Source: Flavivirga sp. 57AJ16
GTDB taxonomy: Bacteria > Bacteroidota > Bacteroidia > Flavobacteriales > Flavobacteriaceae
Length of the DNA: 64,000 nucleotides
Direction: 5' to 3'
Assembly (NCBI RefSeq): GCF_028736925.1
Contig: NZ_JAQZAT010000013.1
Span: 62,001-126,000 of the forward strand
Shown here: positions 42,380 through 51,876 of the stretch, in pieces
Layout of the letters: every line of letters begins with the position of its first letter
Position numbering within the stretch: position 1 is the first letter of the stretch
Program-made: the position numbers and the translations under genes
Notes under the pieces: generated by a model
Told to the model about the DNA's origin: nothing
Seen by the model: only the letters and a program-made list of their open reading frames with translations
Databases searched by the model: none

Positions 42380-43501
42380 ATGCAAAAATATATTACACTG
42401 TTGCTAGCCGCTTTTTTATTTGGCTGTAATACCTCAAAAGAAGAAAAAGGTCAACCTGTTTTAAGTACCGCTTCACATAATGTTGAGCTTCGGGAGACTC
42501 CCAGACTTAATTTAAAAGATGCTAATGTTTTGGCAGAACTGCCTTTACATTGTATAAATACAGAGTATCCAAACAAGTTATCCCAAACCTTGGGAAGCGA
42601 TGCCGATTTAAAGTCGCCTAGCGTATTGCACCCTGCCTTTTATGGTTGTTTCGATTGGCATTCTGCAGTTCACGGACACTGGAGTTTAGTAAGTTTGCTA
42701 AAATCCTTTCCAGAAATGGATAAAGCAGAGGCCATTAAACAAAAACTACTTCATAACATATCTAAAGAAAACATAGAACAAGAAGTGGCTTATTTTTTTG
42801 GTAAGCATAACAAATCTTATGAACGTACTTATGGTTGGGCATGGTTGTTAAAACTAGCAGAAGAAATACATAGTTGGGAGGCGCCCATAGCACGAGAATT
42901 AGAAGCTAATCTCCAGCCTTTAACCGATTTGATTGTTGGGAAATATATGGAATTTCTTCCTAAATTAAATTATCCAATCCGTGTAGGGGAGCATCCAAAT
43001 ACAGCCTTTGGACTCAGCTTTGCATGGGATTACGCAAACACAGTAAAAAACAATACCTTAAAAAAATCAATAGAACAGCGAGCCCGAGAGTTTTATTTAA
43101 AAGATACGGGCTGCCCAATAACATGGGAACCTGGCGGCTACGATTTTTTATCACCTTGCCTAGAGGAAGCAGCTTTAATGAAACGCGTGCTAACTACGGC
43201 TGAATTTAAAGTATGGATAAGCTCATTTTTGCCACAGTTGAGCAAGAAAGATTTTGTGTTGGAAACAGGAAAAGTATCCGATAGAAAAGACGGAAAGCTT
43301 GTACATTTAGATGGGGTTAATTTTTCACGTGCCTGGAGCCTAAATAAGATTGCAGAAGGATTGTCTGAATATGTACATCTTAAGGACATTGCAAATCAAC
43401 ATATTAATTATTCGTTGCCAAGTATTGTAGGCGATAGCTATGAAGGAGGACATTGGTTAGGTAGTTTTGCTATTTACGCGTTAAACTCTGTTGCACAATA
43501 G
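42380..43501 (+). CDS. DUF2891 family lipoprotein
   Basis: This is a 373-residue lipoprotein (lipobox 'AAFLFGC', Cys ~16). The DUF2891 pattern is clear: 'HPAFYGCFDWHSAVHGHWSL' (~88-107), 'RTYGWAWLLKLAEE', 'NYPIRVGEHPNTAFGLSFAW', 'CPITWEPGGYDFLSPCLEEA' and a C-terminal 'YEGGHWLGSFA'. The alpha/alpha-barrel appearance and the conserved His/Trp/Asp residues suggest a hydrolase-like or sugar-binding role, but the family has no proven function. It is monocistronic, with ATG at 42380, 89 bp after an inverted-repeat element. Confidence 0.88.
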   Translation: MQKYITLLLAAFLFGCNTSKEEKGQPVLSTASHNVELRETPRLNLKDANVLAELPLHCINTEYPNKLSQTLGSDADLKSPSVLHPAFYGCFDWHSAVHGHWSLVSLLKSFPEMDKAEAIKQKLLHNISKENIEQEVAYFFGKHNKSYERTYGWAWLLKLAEEIHSWEAPIARELEANLQPLTDLIVGKYMEFLPKLNYPIRVGEHPNTAFGLSFAWDYANTVKNNTLKKSIEQRAREFYLKDTGCPITWEPGGYDFLSPCLEEAALMKRVLTTAEFKVWISSFLPQLSKKDFVLETGKVSDRKDGKLVHLDGVNFSRAWSLNKIAEGLSEYVHLKDIANQHINYSLPSIVGDSYEGGHWLGSFAIYALNSVAQ

Positions 43502-43509
43502 CAAAGGCG

Positions 43510-43699
43510 TGGTTATACCAGTTCTAACTTAAAGTTACCCACTAAAATTTGTTCTTATCCGTTTATGCATCAAATAAAACTTAAACGTAGCTAGTCCATG
43601 CTTGCTACCTAGTCAAGCTGAGCACTTGCTTTTCTTTTTTGCCTGAACAAAAAATAACTGTATTTTTTTGGTCACTTTAAAGTGAAAATGGTATAACCA
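43510..43699. mobile_element. MITE-like element, family member 1
   Basis: TGGTTATACCA (43510-43520) and TGGTATAACCA (43689-43699) are exact inverted termini, 190 bp apart. The inside contains AATAAAAC...CGTAGCTA...CATGCTTG and CTGAGCAC, also found in the elements at 51692 and 55347. No coding capacity. Confidence 0.65.
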
Positions 43700-43795
43700 A
43701 AAAGAACCCTCCGGTTTTTGATTCTCAGGGTGTACTAAAATTCTTTTATTTGTTAAAGAAAATCTAATAATAACCCTATTGGAATATAAATATTT

Positions 43796-43803
43796 TAGAT
43801 TTG
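43796..43803 (+). promoter_or_regulatory. -7 box upstream of the S41 peptidase gene
   Basis: TAGATTTG matches the TAnnTTTG consensus 27 bp before the start codon at 43831. No well-spaced -33 TTTG is visible, so this is a half-supported promoter. Confidence 0.4.
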
Positions 43804-43830
43804 ATGCATTATAACTAATTAATCATCAAA

Positions 43831-46800
43831 ATGAATTTGTTTTTAAAGCTTGCATTAGTATTTGGTTTTCTTTTTTCCAACAGTATTTCTTCTCAAAACC
43901 CCTTAATCAATTTTCCAGCAATAAGCCCAAACGGACAGTCTATAGCCTATAATTACCAAGGTGATATTTGGACTTCTGATAGAGACGGACAAAACACAAA
44001 GCGACTTACCATTCATGAGGGATATGATACAAACCCTATTTGGAGTTTTGATGGAAAGTCAATAGCATTTATAAGCAATAGGTATGGTAACAATGATATA
44101 TACGTTATGGCATCGGAAGGAGGCATTCCCAAGCGAATAACCTATCATTCTACAAGCGATAACATGACGGATTATACTAAAAATGGGGAGATCCTTTTTT
44201 CGACACGTAGGGATTTTGCTCAAGTAGAATGGGAAGATGAAATACATATCGTGAGTGAAAATGGTGGAACCCCTTATCGGTATATGAATGCGTTTGGGCT
44301 TCATGCAACCTTATCACCTAACGGGAAGTTTATTGCTTTTGTAAAAGGTAGTTGCAGGATACAACGTGAAGCTTATAAAGGATCTGCAAATAATGATATT
44401 TGGCTCTATAATATTGAAAAAGATACTTATACACAGCTCACAACTTTTGAAGGGCAAGATTTTTATCCACAATGGGGCAATGACACAACTATTTATTTTC
44501 AATCTGCCAGAAGTGGAAGGTACAATGTGCATCAACTAAATATTAATGAAGCGGGAGAAAAACAAGGGAACATTGCTCCAATCACATCGTTTAAGGATAT
44601 GGGTATCTTTTCATTTCATATAAGTAGAAATGGTAAGGATCTGGTTATGGTTAAAGGCGATAAAGTATTTTTGGTAAATGCTCTTTCAAAAAAGCAAGAA
44701 GAAGTTAAAATAAGGATGTCATCAGATTATAGGCTGGATCCTATCGAACATAAAACGTATAGTAATAATATTAGGGATATTGCCTTGTCACCTAATGGCC
44801 TTTATAGCGCTTTAGTCATTCGAGGCGAGATTTTTATAAGAGAAAATAAAAAGGAGAAATCCAGAACAGTTAATGTCTCTAAGTCGTCTTATAGGGATAG
44901 AATGCCCGTATGGTTAAGTGATAGTACACTCGTTTTTGTATCGGATAGAGATGGACAAAACGATTTGTATTTAGTAAAATCCGATGATGACAAAGAAGGT
45001 GATTTATTCAAAACATTAAAACACGAAGTGGTAAGGCTTTCGAAGACTGATGAACAGGAGTCTAATCCAGTGCTGTCACCTAATGGCAAATCACTTGCTT
45101 TTAATAGAGGTAGAGGGAAATTGGTTGTAGCCAATATAGATGCCCATGGAAAATTATCAAATGAAACGATATTGTTAGATGGTTGGGGGCATGCCAGTAA
45201 TGTATCTTGGTCTCCCGATTCAAAATGGTTGGCATATAGTTTGCAAGACTTGGATTTTAATGCCGAAATATATATTCATAAGGCGGATAATAGTAAAAAA
45301 CCAGTAAATATTTCAATGCATCCCAAGCAAGATAGAGGGGCTATTTGGAGTTCTGATGGAAAAAAACTCATGTTTTCATCCAATAGAAACAATAGTGATT
45401 TTGATGTGTGGTTTACCTGGTTGAATAAGAAAGATTGGGAAAAAACCAAGCGTGATTGGGAGGAAGACTCCGATGATGCTTCGAAGAAAAAAGACAAAAA
45501 GAAAAAAGACGAAAAAGATAAGGATGATAAGGGAAAAGATGCCGTAGAAGATGTTGTTATCGATTTTCAAGATATTCATGAACGTCAGGTTCAGGTAACA
45601 TCCTTTGTAGGAGGCGAGTTTGGCAGGTCGTTTTCAAAAGACGGGAAAACGATTTATTATACAACAGGAAATGGTAATAGAGGAGATGCTAGTGTAGAAT
45701 CCGATTTATTCAAGATTTCATGGGAAGGAAAAGACAAAAAAGCCATAACAATGGGAAATAGTAGACCGTCCAATATTATTGTAGATAAAAAGTATTCTAA
45801 ATTGTTTATGACGAAAGGGTCAGGTAGCCTTAACAGCATAAACTTATCGAATGACAAATCTGAAAGTCTTCCGTTATCTGCTAAGTTGGATATCGATTAC
45901 CATTTAGAATCCGATCAAATATTTGAAGAAGCCTGGAAAGCCATTAATGATGGGTTTTATGACCCTAATTTTCACGGAAAAAACTGGGAAATCCTTAAGA
46001 AAACATACAAGCCCTTAGCTATGAAGGCCTCTACACGTAGGGATTTTCAAAATATGTTCAATTGGATGCTGGGACAAGTGAATGCCAGCCATATGGGCTT
46101 TAGAAGTGGTGAGCAAAGAGAAGACCTGCAAAGAGAAAGAACAGGTTTGTTGGGGCTGGAATTATTTCCAGATAAAAACGGAAGCCTTAAGGTAGTCTCT
46201 GTGGTAGGTAACATGCCAGGGGATAGAAGTGTAAGTAAACTTTATACGGGCGATATCATTACAGCCGTTAATGGTACTGAGCTTACTAAAGATCTAAATA
46301 TTTATAGCTTATTGGAAAGGACTTCCGATGAAAAAATCTATTTAGAAATCCATAGAAACGGTGCGGTTAAGGAAATAGTCATTAGACCAAAAAGCAGCAA
46401 CCGGGTTGAAAATTATAATGCCTGGGTAAAGGCCCGTAAGCAATTAACTAATAAGTATTCCAATGGAAAGCTAGGATACATTCATATACAAGGTATGAAT
46501 TGGTCGAGTTTTGAGCGTTTTGAGCGAGAACTTACAGCAGCAGGACTGGGAAAAGAGGGCATCGTCATAGATGTACGTTTTAATGGTGGCGGATGGACCA
46601 CCGATTATTTAATGGCCGTGCTCAATGTAAAGCAGCACGCGTATACAGTGCCCCGAGGCGCAGCAAAAGACTTAGAAAAAGAACATAGGAAATTTAAGGA
46701 TCACTACCCTTTTAGTGAGCGTTTACCCTTAGCATCATGGACAAAACCATCTGTAGCATTATGTAATCAATCAAGTTATTCCAATGCTGAAATATTTTCA

Positions 46801-47067
46801 CATGCATATAAGGCATTAAACATAGGAACGTTAGTTGGTGTGCCAACGTTTGGAGCTGTTATTTCTACAGGAAGCACCTCCCTAATTGATGGTTCTAGGG
46901 TTAGAATGCCATATAGAGGTTGGTATGTAAAAGAATCCCAGTCTAATATGGAGCTGGAGCCTGCTGTACCAGATGTTCTGGTATTTAATAATCCGGACGA
47001 TAAGTCGAAAAAAGAAGATACCCAACTTAAAAAAGCAGTGGACGTTTTACTAACTCAAATAAAATAA
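43831..47067 (+). CDS. Tricorn-like S41 peptidase with PD40 beta-propeller
   Basis: The 1078-residue exported protein has a signal peptide (~1-21, 'LFSNSISSQ'). N-terminal PD40/TolB-type propeller repeats ('PAISPNGQSIAYNYQGDIWT', 'NPIWSFDGKSIAFISNRYGN', 'NVSWSPDSKWLAYS') extend to ~530. A Lys/Asp-rich low-complexity linker lies at ~545-570, then a second propeller part. A tricorn core domain follows ('AWKAINDGFYDPNFHGKNWE'), a PDZ domain ('GDIITAVNGTEL'), and the S41 serine protease domain with 'VIDVRFNGGGWTTDYLMAVL' and nucleophile serine in 'QSSYSNAEIFSHAYK' (~residue 985). It degrades peptides in the periplasm. The NRAMP-like transporter gene follows closely, so both may be one operon with pxpABC, linking peptide breakdown to pyroglutamate recovery. 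Confidence 0.92.
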   Translation: MNLFLKLALVFGFLFSNSISSQNPLINFPAISPNGQSIAYNYQGDIWTSDRDGQNTKRLTIHEGYDTNPIWSFDGKSIAFISNRYGNNDIYVMASEGGIPKRITYHSTSDNMTDYTKNGEILFSTRRDFAQVEWEDEIHIVSENGGTPYRYMNAFGLHATLSPNGKFIAFVKGSCRIQREAYKGSANNDIWLYNIEKDTYTQLTTFEGQDFYPQWGNDTTIYFQSARSGRYNVHQLNINEAGEKQGNIAPITSFKDMGIFSFHISRNGKDLVMVKGDKVFLVNALSKKQEEVKIRMSSDYRLDPIEHKTYSNNIRDIALSPNGLYSALVIRGEIFIRENKKEKSRTVNVSKSSYRDRMPVWLSDSTLVFVSDRDGQNDLYLVKSDDDKEGDLFKTLKHEVVRLSKTDEQESNPVLSPNGKSLAFNRGRGKLVVANIDAHGKLSNETILLDGWGHASNVSWSPDSKWLAYSLQDLDFNAEIYIHKADNSKKPVNISMHPKQDRGAIWSSDGKKLMFSSNRNNSDFDVWFTWLNKKDWEKTKRDWEEDSDDASKKKDKKKKDEKDKDDKGKDAVEDVVIDFQDIHERQVQVTSFVGGEFGRSFSKDGKTIYYTTGNGNRGDASVESDLFKISWEGKDKKAITMGNSRPSNIIVDKKYSKLFMTKGSGSLNSINLSNDKSESLPLSAKLDIDYHLESDQIFEEAWKAINDGFYDPNFHGKNWEILKKTYKPLAMKASTRRDFQNMFNWMLGQVNASHMGFRSGEQREDLQRERTGLLGLELFPDKNGSLKVVSVVGNMPGDRSVSKLYTGDIITAVNGTELTKDLNIYSLLERTSDEKIYLEIHRNGAVKEIVIRPKSSNRVENYNAWVKARKQLTNKYSNGKLGYIHIQGMNWSSFERFERELTAAGLGKEGIVIDVRFNGGGWTTDYLMAVLNVKQHAYTVPRGAAKDLEKEHRKFKDHYPFSERLPLASWTKPSVALCNQSSYSNAEIFSHAYKALNIGTLVGVPTFGAVISTGSTSLIDGSRVRMPYRGWYVKESQSNMELEPAVPDVLVFNNPDDKSKKEDTQLKKAVDVLLTQIK

Positions 47068-47104
47068 TAGGTTCAACAGATAAGATTTGTTATTTTTGAT
47101 TTGT

Positions 47105-48334
47105 TTGAAAAATATTTTTAAAAATATAGGCCCAGGACCGTTGGTTGCCGCCGCTTTTATTGGACCAGGTACCGTAACGGTCTGTACACTTACAGGTGTC
47201 GGTTTTGGTTACTCATTACTATGGGCCATGTTATTGTCTATAATCGCTACAGTGGTGCTACAGGAAATGTCTGCACGTTTGGGGATTATTTCCCAGCAAG
47301 GCTTATCGGAAATCATACGAACAGAAATAAAGAACCCTTTTTTAAAAGGGGGCACTATTTTACTAATTCTATCTGCTATAGTGATTGGTAATGCGGCTTA
47401 CGAAGCAGGCAATATTAGTGGTGGTGTTTTAGGCTTACAAGCAATTTGCGGGAATCCGAATATAGAAATTGGCGGGGTTTCTATAAATACTTTAAGCGTC
47501 GTTATTGGAGTGATAGCCTTTGTTTTGTTATATATAGGAAATTACAAGCTGTTGGAAACCGTATTGGTTGGATTGGTGATATTAATGAGCTTGGCCTTTT
47601 TGATCACAGCCATTATAACGAAACCTAATATATTGGAAATTTTAAAAGGTCTTTTCGTTCCAAAGCTTTCAAACGATAGCATATTAACCGTTATAGGATT
47701 AATTGGAACAACGGTAGTACCTTATAATTTGTTTTTACATGCCTCTCTGGTTAAGGAAAAATGGCATCAAACAAGTGATTTAAAATATGCACGAAAAGAC
47801 ACGGTTATAGCGATTGTTTTAGGAGGTTTGGTGTCTATGTGTATCATTATTTCGGCAGCAGCGATCCAGTCCCAGGATATAAATAGTGCAGCAGATTTGG
47901 CAAAAGGGTTAGAGCCCCTATTTGGGAGTTTTGCTAAATACTTTTTGGCTATGGGGCTATTTGCCGCGGGTGTTACCAGTGCCATCACTGCGCCTTTGGC
48001 TGCAGCCTATGTAGCAAGCGGTTGTTTAGGCTGGAATTCTAATTTAAAATCCAAAAAATTTAGAGGGGTATGGATGTTCATTTTATTGTTGGGCGTACTG
48101 TTTTCGTCTTTAGCCATAAAGCCTATCGATATTATTAAGTTTGCCCAAGTGGCCAATGGCATACTTTTGCCTATCATTGCTGGCTTTTTAATTTGGATTA
48201 TGAATAAGCCATCTATTTTAGGAACCTATAAAAATAACATAAAACAAAATATCCTTGGGTTTATAATTCTAGGAATTAGTATCTTGCTATCTATAGCAAC
48301 ACTTAATAAAGTTTTTCAGTTAAATATTTTTTAG
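47105..48334 (+). CDS. NRAMP-fold transporter lacking the metal-binding residues
   Basis: This is an integral membrane protein with about eleven helices. No ATG is available near the N-terminus. The TTG at 47105 gives 'MKNIFKNIGPGPLVAAAFIG' (409 residues); TTG at 47087 is an alternative. The fold is NRAMP, but the TM1 metal motif DPGN reads GPGT ('AAFIGPGTVTV') and the TM6 A..MPH motif reads T..VPY ('LIGTTVVPYNLFLHASLVKE'). All the classical Mn/Fe ligands are therefore replaced. It is followed with overlap (TAGTG) by pxpA. B. subtilis has a comparable arrangement, with the NRAMP-like ycsG next to ycsF (pxpA). An organic substrate such as 5-oxoproline, rather than a metal, is a reasonable inference. 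Confidence 0.85.
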   Translation: MKNIFKNIGPGPLVAAAFIGPGTVTVCTLTGVGFGYSLLWAMLLSIIATVVLQEMSARLGIISQQGLSEIIRTEIKNPFLKGGTILLILSAIVIGNAAYEAGNISGGVLGLQAICGNPNIEIGGVSINTLSVVIGVIAFVLLYIGNYKLLETVLVGLVILMSLAFLITAIITKPNILEILKGLFVPKLSNDSILTVIGLIGTTVVPYNLFLHASLVKEKWHQTSDLKYARKDTVIAIVLGGLVSMCIIISAAAIQSQDINSAADLAKGLEPLFGSFAKYFLAMGLFAAGVTSAITAPLAAAYVASGCLGWNSNLKSKKFRGVWMFILLLGVLFSSLAIKPIDIIKFAQVANGILLPIIAGFLIWIMNKPSILGTYKNNIKQNILGFIILGISILLSIATLNKVFQLNIF

Positions 48335-49074
48335 TGATACTAAATGCCATTGATATTAATGTAGATGTAGGCGAGGGGATTGGTAATGAGCCCCAACTCA
48401 TGCCTTTTATTTCTTCTTGCAACATAGCGTGTGGAGGGCATGCAGGCGATATAGATACGATGCGCAGCGTCATCAGGCTAGCTAAAGCACATCGTGTTAA
48501 AATGGGGGCACATCCCTCATTTCCGGATAAAGCGAATTTTGGTCGCATTCATATGGAGATGCCTTGTGCTGCTTTATTTAAGAGTATTAAGGGGCAGGTT
48601 GATGACTTGATCCATGTGCTGCGGGAGGAACACAGAAACTTACATCATATAAAGCCGCATGGCGCTTTGTATAATTTGGCTGCGGTTGATGAAAAAGTGG
48701 CCGATGTTATTATAGAAGTTATGAAAACGATGGTATTGCCAATCAAGCTTTATGTGCCCTTTGGGTCGGTTATAGAAAAGAAAGCCCTATCACAAAATAT
48801 TCCAATTATTTATGAGGCCTTTGCGGATAGAAATTACAATGACGATTTAACATTGGTTTCAAGAAAAGAAGCCTCTGCGACCATACACAATGAAGATGAT
48901 TTGTTTGCCCATATCTTCAATATGATTTCAAAACAAAAAGTAAAAACAATTACAGGTAACTATATTGAAATAAAAGCCCAAACATTTTGCATTCATGGCG
49001 ATCATCCCAATGCTGTAAATCTGATTAAGAATTTAGGAATTCGTTTAAAAAGTCATGGTATTCAAATAAGGTGA
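48334..49074 (+). CDS. pxpA: 5-oxoprolinase subunit PxpA (LamB/YcsF family)
   Basis: The 246-residue protein carries 'IDINVDVGEGIGNEP', 'CNIACGGHAGDIDTMR', 'VKMGAHPSFPDKANFGR' and 'HHIKPHGALYNLA', the diagnostic LamB/YcsF motifs in order. With PxpB and PxpC it hydrolyses 5-oxoproline (pyroglutamate) to glutamate using ATP. The start is GTG at 48334, whose G is the last base of the upstream TAG stop (TAGTG), implying translational coupling to the transporter. The fold is a metal-less polysaccharide-deacetylase-like barrel. Family assignment is firm. Confidence 0.93.
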   Translation: MILNAIDINVDVGEGIGNEPQLMPFISSCNIACGGHAGDIDTMRSVIRLAKAHRVKMGAHPSFPDKANFGRIHMEMPCAALFKSIKGQVDDLIHVLREEHRNLHHIKPHGALYNLAAVDEKVADVIIEVMKTMVLPIKLYVPFGSVIEKKALSQNIPIIYEAFADRNYNDDLTLVSRKEASATIHNEDDLFAHIFNMISKQKVKTITGNYIEIKAQTFCIHGDHPNAVNLIKNLGIRLKSHGIQIR

Positions 49075-49802
49075 TATATAAACTCACATATATGCCTTTT
49101 GGAGAACGGTCTGTTTTAATTCAATGGCCAGCAGTTATTGATGAAAATGTCCTTTCTGATATTATTTTGTTTAAAGCAAAAATTAAAAACAAAAGTATTA
49201 AAGGTATAGTTGAGTTAAATTCTTCATACAACTCATTATTAATTGTTTATGATGTTTTTATTGTTTCTTTTGAAACTATGGTAAACGAACTTAAGAAGCT
49301 ATACAGTCAAAAGGAACGAAGCCCTAAGTTTATATCAAAACAATGGAAAATACCTGTATGTTATGATACTACTTTTGCGATAGATTTAGATGCGATGGCC
49401 CATGAGAAAGCCATGTCTACAGAATCCATTATCGAACGCCATTCCAAAACAGTTTACACCGTGTATTTTATCGGTTTCTTGCCTGGGTTTATGTATCTGG
49501 GCGGATTAAATGAAAAGCTTTATACGCCTCGAAAATCAATGCCCAGACTTGAGATAGTTAAAGGCGCAGTAGCAATAGGAGGTGAGCAAACAGGGATTTA
49601 TCCTAGTGAAAGTCCAGGTGGATGGAACGTTATAGGGAATTCTCCCATAGAGTTTTTTAACCCTAAAAGCGATGTTCCTTGTTTTGCAAATGCCGGGGAT
49701 AAAATTGTTTTTAAGCGTATATCCCTTAAAGAATATCATGATATAAAAACGTTGGTGGCGGCTGGTGTTTATCAATTAGAAAGTAAGGTGATTGATGATT
49801 AG
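49071..49802 (+). CDS. pxpB: 5-oxoprolinase subunit PxpB (KipI-type)
   Basis: The 243-residue protein starts at a GTG overlapping the pxpA stop (GTGA). The N-terminal half is the divergent 'YMPFGERSVLIQWP' domain. The C-terminal cyclophilin-like domain has 'VYFIGFLPGFMYLGGLNEKL' and 'PRKSMPRLEIVKGAVAIGGE', then 'TGIYPSESPGGWNVIG', which are characteristic of KipI/allophanate hydrolase subunit 1. It forms the catalytic pair with PxpC. B. subtilis KipI also inhibits sporulation kinase A, but that role has no meaning here. Confidence 0.93.
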   Translation: MIYKLTYMPFGERSVLIQWPAVIDENVLSDIILFKAKIKNKSIKGIVELNSSYNSLLIVYDVFIVSFETMVNELKKLYSQKERSPKFISKQWKIPVCYDTTFAIDLDAMAHEKAMSTESIIERHSKTVYTVYFIGFLPGFMYLGGLNEKLYTPRKSMPRLEIVKGAVAIGGEQTGIYPSESPGGWNVIGNSPIEFFNPKSDVPCFANAGDKIVFKRISLKEYHDIKTLVAAGVYQLESKVIDD

Positions 49803-50643
49803 GGTTTTAAAAGCAGGTTTATATACTACTATTCAGGATTTGGGCCGTTATGGGTATCGGGACTATGGCGTACCATATTCTGGGGTTATGGATGCCTATT
49901 CGGGATCTATGGCCAATGTGTTGTTAGGAAATCGTGCGCATGCAGCAGTTATAGAAATGACGATGACTGGACCAATTCTTGAATGGCACTGTGATACCAG
50001 TATTTGTATATCTGGAGCAGATATATCACCAAAATTAAATGACATCCCTATAGAATTAAATAAACCAGTTCAGGTAAAAAGTGGGGACATAGTTTCTTTT
50101 GGTAAGCTTATTTCTGGATTTAGGTCTTATTTGGCTGTTTTGGGAGGTTTTAAGACCGAAAACATAATGCATAGTTATAGTATGTATCAAGGTGTAACAA
50201 AACAATCGAAGCTGTTTAAAAACGATGAATTGTTAATAGATGTGCCATTAAAAGGCTTTGCCGTGAAACATGCTGCCATAAAGATAAAAGAGACACATTT
50301 TATTACGAAGCATATTGAAGTTTTTAAAGGGCCGGAATTTCAAAGACTTTCAAAAGCGCAACAAGGGCTGTTATTTGCAAAAGGTTTTACCGTTTCTAAA
50401 AAAAACAATAGAATGGCTTATCAGATGGAAGAATCTTTAGAAAATGATTTAGAGCCCATTATTACGTCTGCAGTATTACCCGGAACCGTGCAATTGACAC
50501 CCTCGGGAAAACTTATTATTTTAATGAGGGATTGCCAAACAACCGGTGGATATCCCAGAGTCTTGCAGTTAAAAGAAACTTCTATTAATATTTTAGCACA
50601 AAAGTTTACTGGGGATTTGGTATACTTTAAGCTTAGAGCCTGA
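49795..50643 (+). CDS. pxpC: 5-oxoprolinase subunit PxpC (KipA-type)
   Basis: The 282-residue protein starts at ATG 49795 (the frame also opens at a TTG three bases earlier), overlapping pxpB by 8 bp. Motifs of allophanate hydrolase subunit 2/KipA: 'LKAGLYTTIQDLGRYGYRDY', 'GVPYSGVMDAYSGSMAN', 'CISGADISPKLN' and 'RMAYQMEE' near 'ITSAVLPGTVQLTPSGKLII'. It is the cyclophilin-like partner of PxpB in the 5-oxoprolinase. It is the last gene of the transporter-pxpABC operon. Confidence 0.93.
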   Translation: MIRVLKAGLYTTIQDLGRYGYRDYGVPYSGVMDAYSGSMANVLLGNRAHAAVIEMTMTGPILEWHCDTSICISGADISPKLNDIPIELNKPVQVKSGDIVSFGKLISGFRSYLAVLGGFKTENIMHSYSMYQGVTKQSKLFKNDELLIDVPLKGFAVKHAAIKIKETHFITKHIEVFKGPEFQRLSKAQQGLLFAKGFTVSKKNNRMAYQMEESLENDLEPIITSAVLPGTVQLTPSGKLIILMRDCQTTGGYPRVLQLKETSINILAQKFTGDLVYFKLRA

Positions 50644-50945
50644 TTTTTGAAAATTAAGAAGCTTTCGACTGTCCTCGAAGAGACAAAATAGCATCCGATT
50701 AAAGTATATAGCTAAGTCGATATAAAATGGCATAGAATATTTAGAAATAAAAAATAGAAGTTCAAGATAAAAAGCGCAGGCATAGCTTAGTTACGGCGAG
50801 TATTTTTAACGAAGAAATTCGGTTTTTTACTCTGAAGATTCATGTTGTTTTATATGGATTTAGCTATAAGCATTAATATAATTTTATAGGCACGTTAGTA
50901 AGTAATAATCAGTTTTACGACTTATACAAAATATACAAAAAAAGA
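50644..50945. other. Intergenic region with a possible weak MITE-family relic
   Basis: This is 302 bp with no reading frame worth naming. 'GGCATAGCTTAGTTACGG' near 50783-50800 resembles the reverse complement of the core of the 55-kb element (GCATAGCATGAGCTACGG), so this may be an eroded family member. No terminator hairpin is clear. Confidence 0.45.
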
Positions 50946-51683
50946 ATGAAATTATTTAAAAAGGTCGTGTTACTTGGTTCTGTTATCGTATCTCTCTTGA
51001 ATTGTGAGAGCCATGATGCACAACGTATTATAGATAAAGCTATTGAGGTTTCTGGAGGTGTATTATTGGACTCATCAAGTATCCGTTTTAATTTTAGAAA
51101 TAAGCATTATTTGGCTAAGCGTAATAAAGGGGATTTTTTATACGGACGCTTGTCTACAGATACTACCGATTCAATTTTAGATATTCTAACCAATACAGGT
51201 TTTGAACGTTTTGTAAATGACGATTTTGTTTATACACCAGATAGTATGGCAGTAAAGTATAGCAGTTCTATAAACTCAGTGCATTATTTCTCGGTATTGC
51301 CTTATGGCTTAAACAGCCCAGCGGTAAATAAAAAATATTTGGGCAAGGTTGCTATTAAGAATAAGTACTATCATAAAATAAAAATTACTTTTGATAAAGA
51401 AGGTGGTGGTGAAGATTATGAAGATGAGTTTATATATTGGATCGATATTAAAACTTTTAAAGTGGATTATTTAGCGTATTCTTATGCCGAAGACGATGGT
51501 GTAGGCCTGCGTTTTCGGGAAGCTTATAATGAACGTTATGTGAAAGGGATCCGTTTTGTAGATTATATTAATTTTAAACCGATTAATAAAAATATAAACT
51601 TGTTGTCTTTGGATAGTTTATATGTGAATAACGGCTTAAAAGAATTATCAAGGATTGATCTTGAGCAGGTAAAAGTTGAATAA
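50946..51683 (+). CDS. Lipoprotein of unknown function (DUF6503-like appearance)
   Basis: The 245-residue protein has signal peptide and lipobox 'VSLLNC' (Cys ~20). It has a single beta-rich domain with 'RIIDKAIEVSGGVLLDSSSI', 'FNFRNKHYLAKRNKGDFLY', 'NSVHYFSVLPYGLNSPAVNK', 'IKITFDKEGGGEDYEDEFIY' and 'GIRFVDYINFKPI'. The pattern recalls outer-membrane lipoprotein-sorting (LolA/LolB-like) half-barrels found as small lipoproteins in Flavobacteriaceae. I am not certain of a family number. It is monocistronic and ends just before a MITE-like element. Confidence 0.7.
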   Translation: MKLFKKVVLLGSVIVSLLNCESHDAQRIIDKAIEVSGGVLLDSSSIRFNFRNKHYLAKRNKGDFLYGRLSTDTTDSILDILTNTGFERFVNDDFVYTPDSMAVKYSSSINSVHYFSVLPYGLNSPAVNKKYLGKVAIKNKYYHKIKITFDKEGGGEDYEDEFIYWIDIKTFKVDYLAYSYAEDDGVGLRFREAYNERYVKGIRFVDYINFKPINKNINLLSLDSLYVNNGLKELSRIDLEQVKVE

Positions 51684-51691
51684 ATAATCAG

Positions 51692-51876
51692 ACATGGTAT
51701 TTTTACAACACCTTACCCATAATTTGTTTTGCTATTTTTTATATTAGAATTTGCCGTAATAAAATATCCTTTTTCCCTTTCTACAAAACGGAAAAAGAAA
51801 TCGTAACTAGGCTGTGTTTTATATCCAAATAAGCTGAGCACCAGTTATTTTGAAGTTTATTTGGTATTAGTAGTAG
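51692..51876. mobile_element. MITE-like element, family member 2
   Basis: Shares ACACCTTA, TAATTTGTTT, CTGAGCAC and the right end TTTATTTGGTATTA with the element at 55347-55513. The right end runs into the last codons (stop and two Tyr codons) of the leftward deoC gene at 51867, just as member 3 abuts the clpB stop. Confidence 0.6.
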
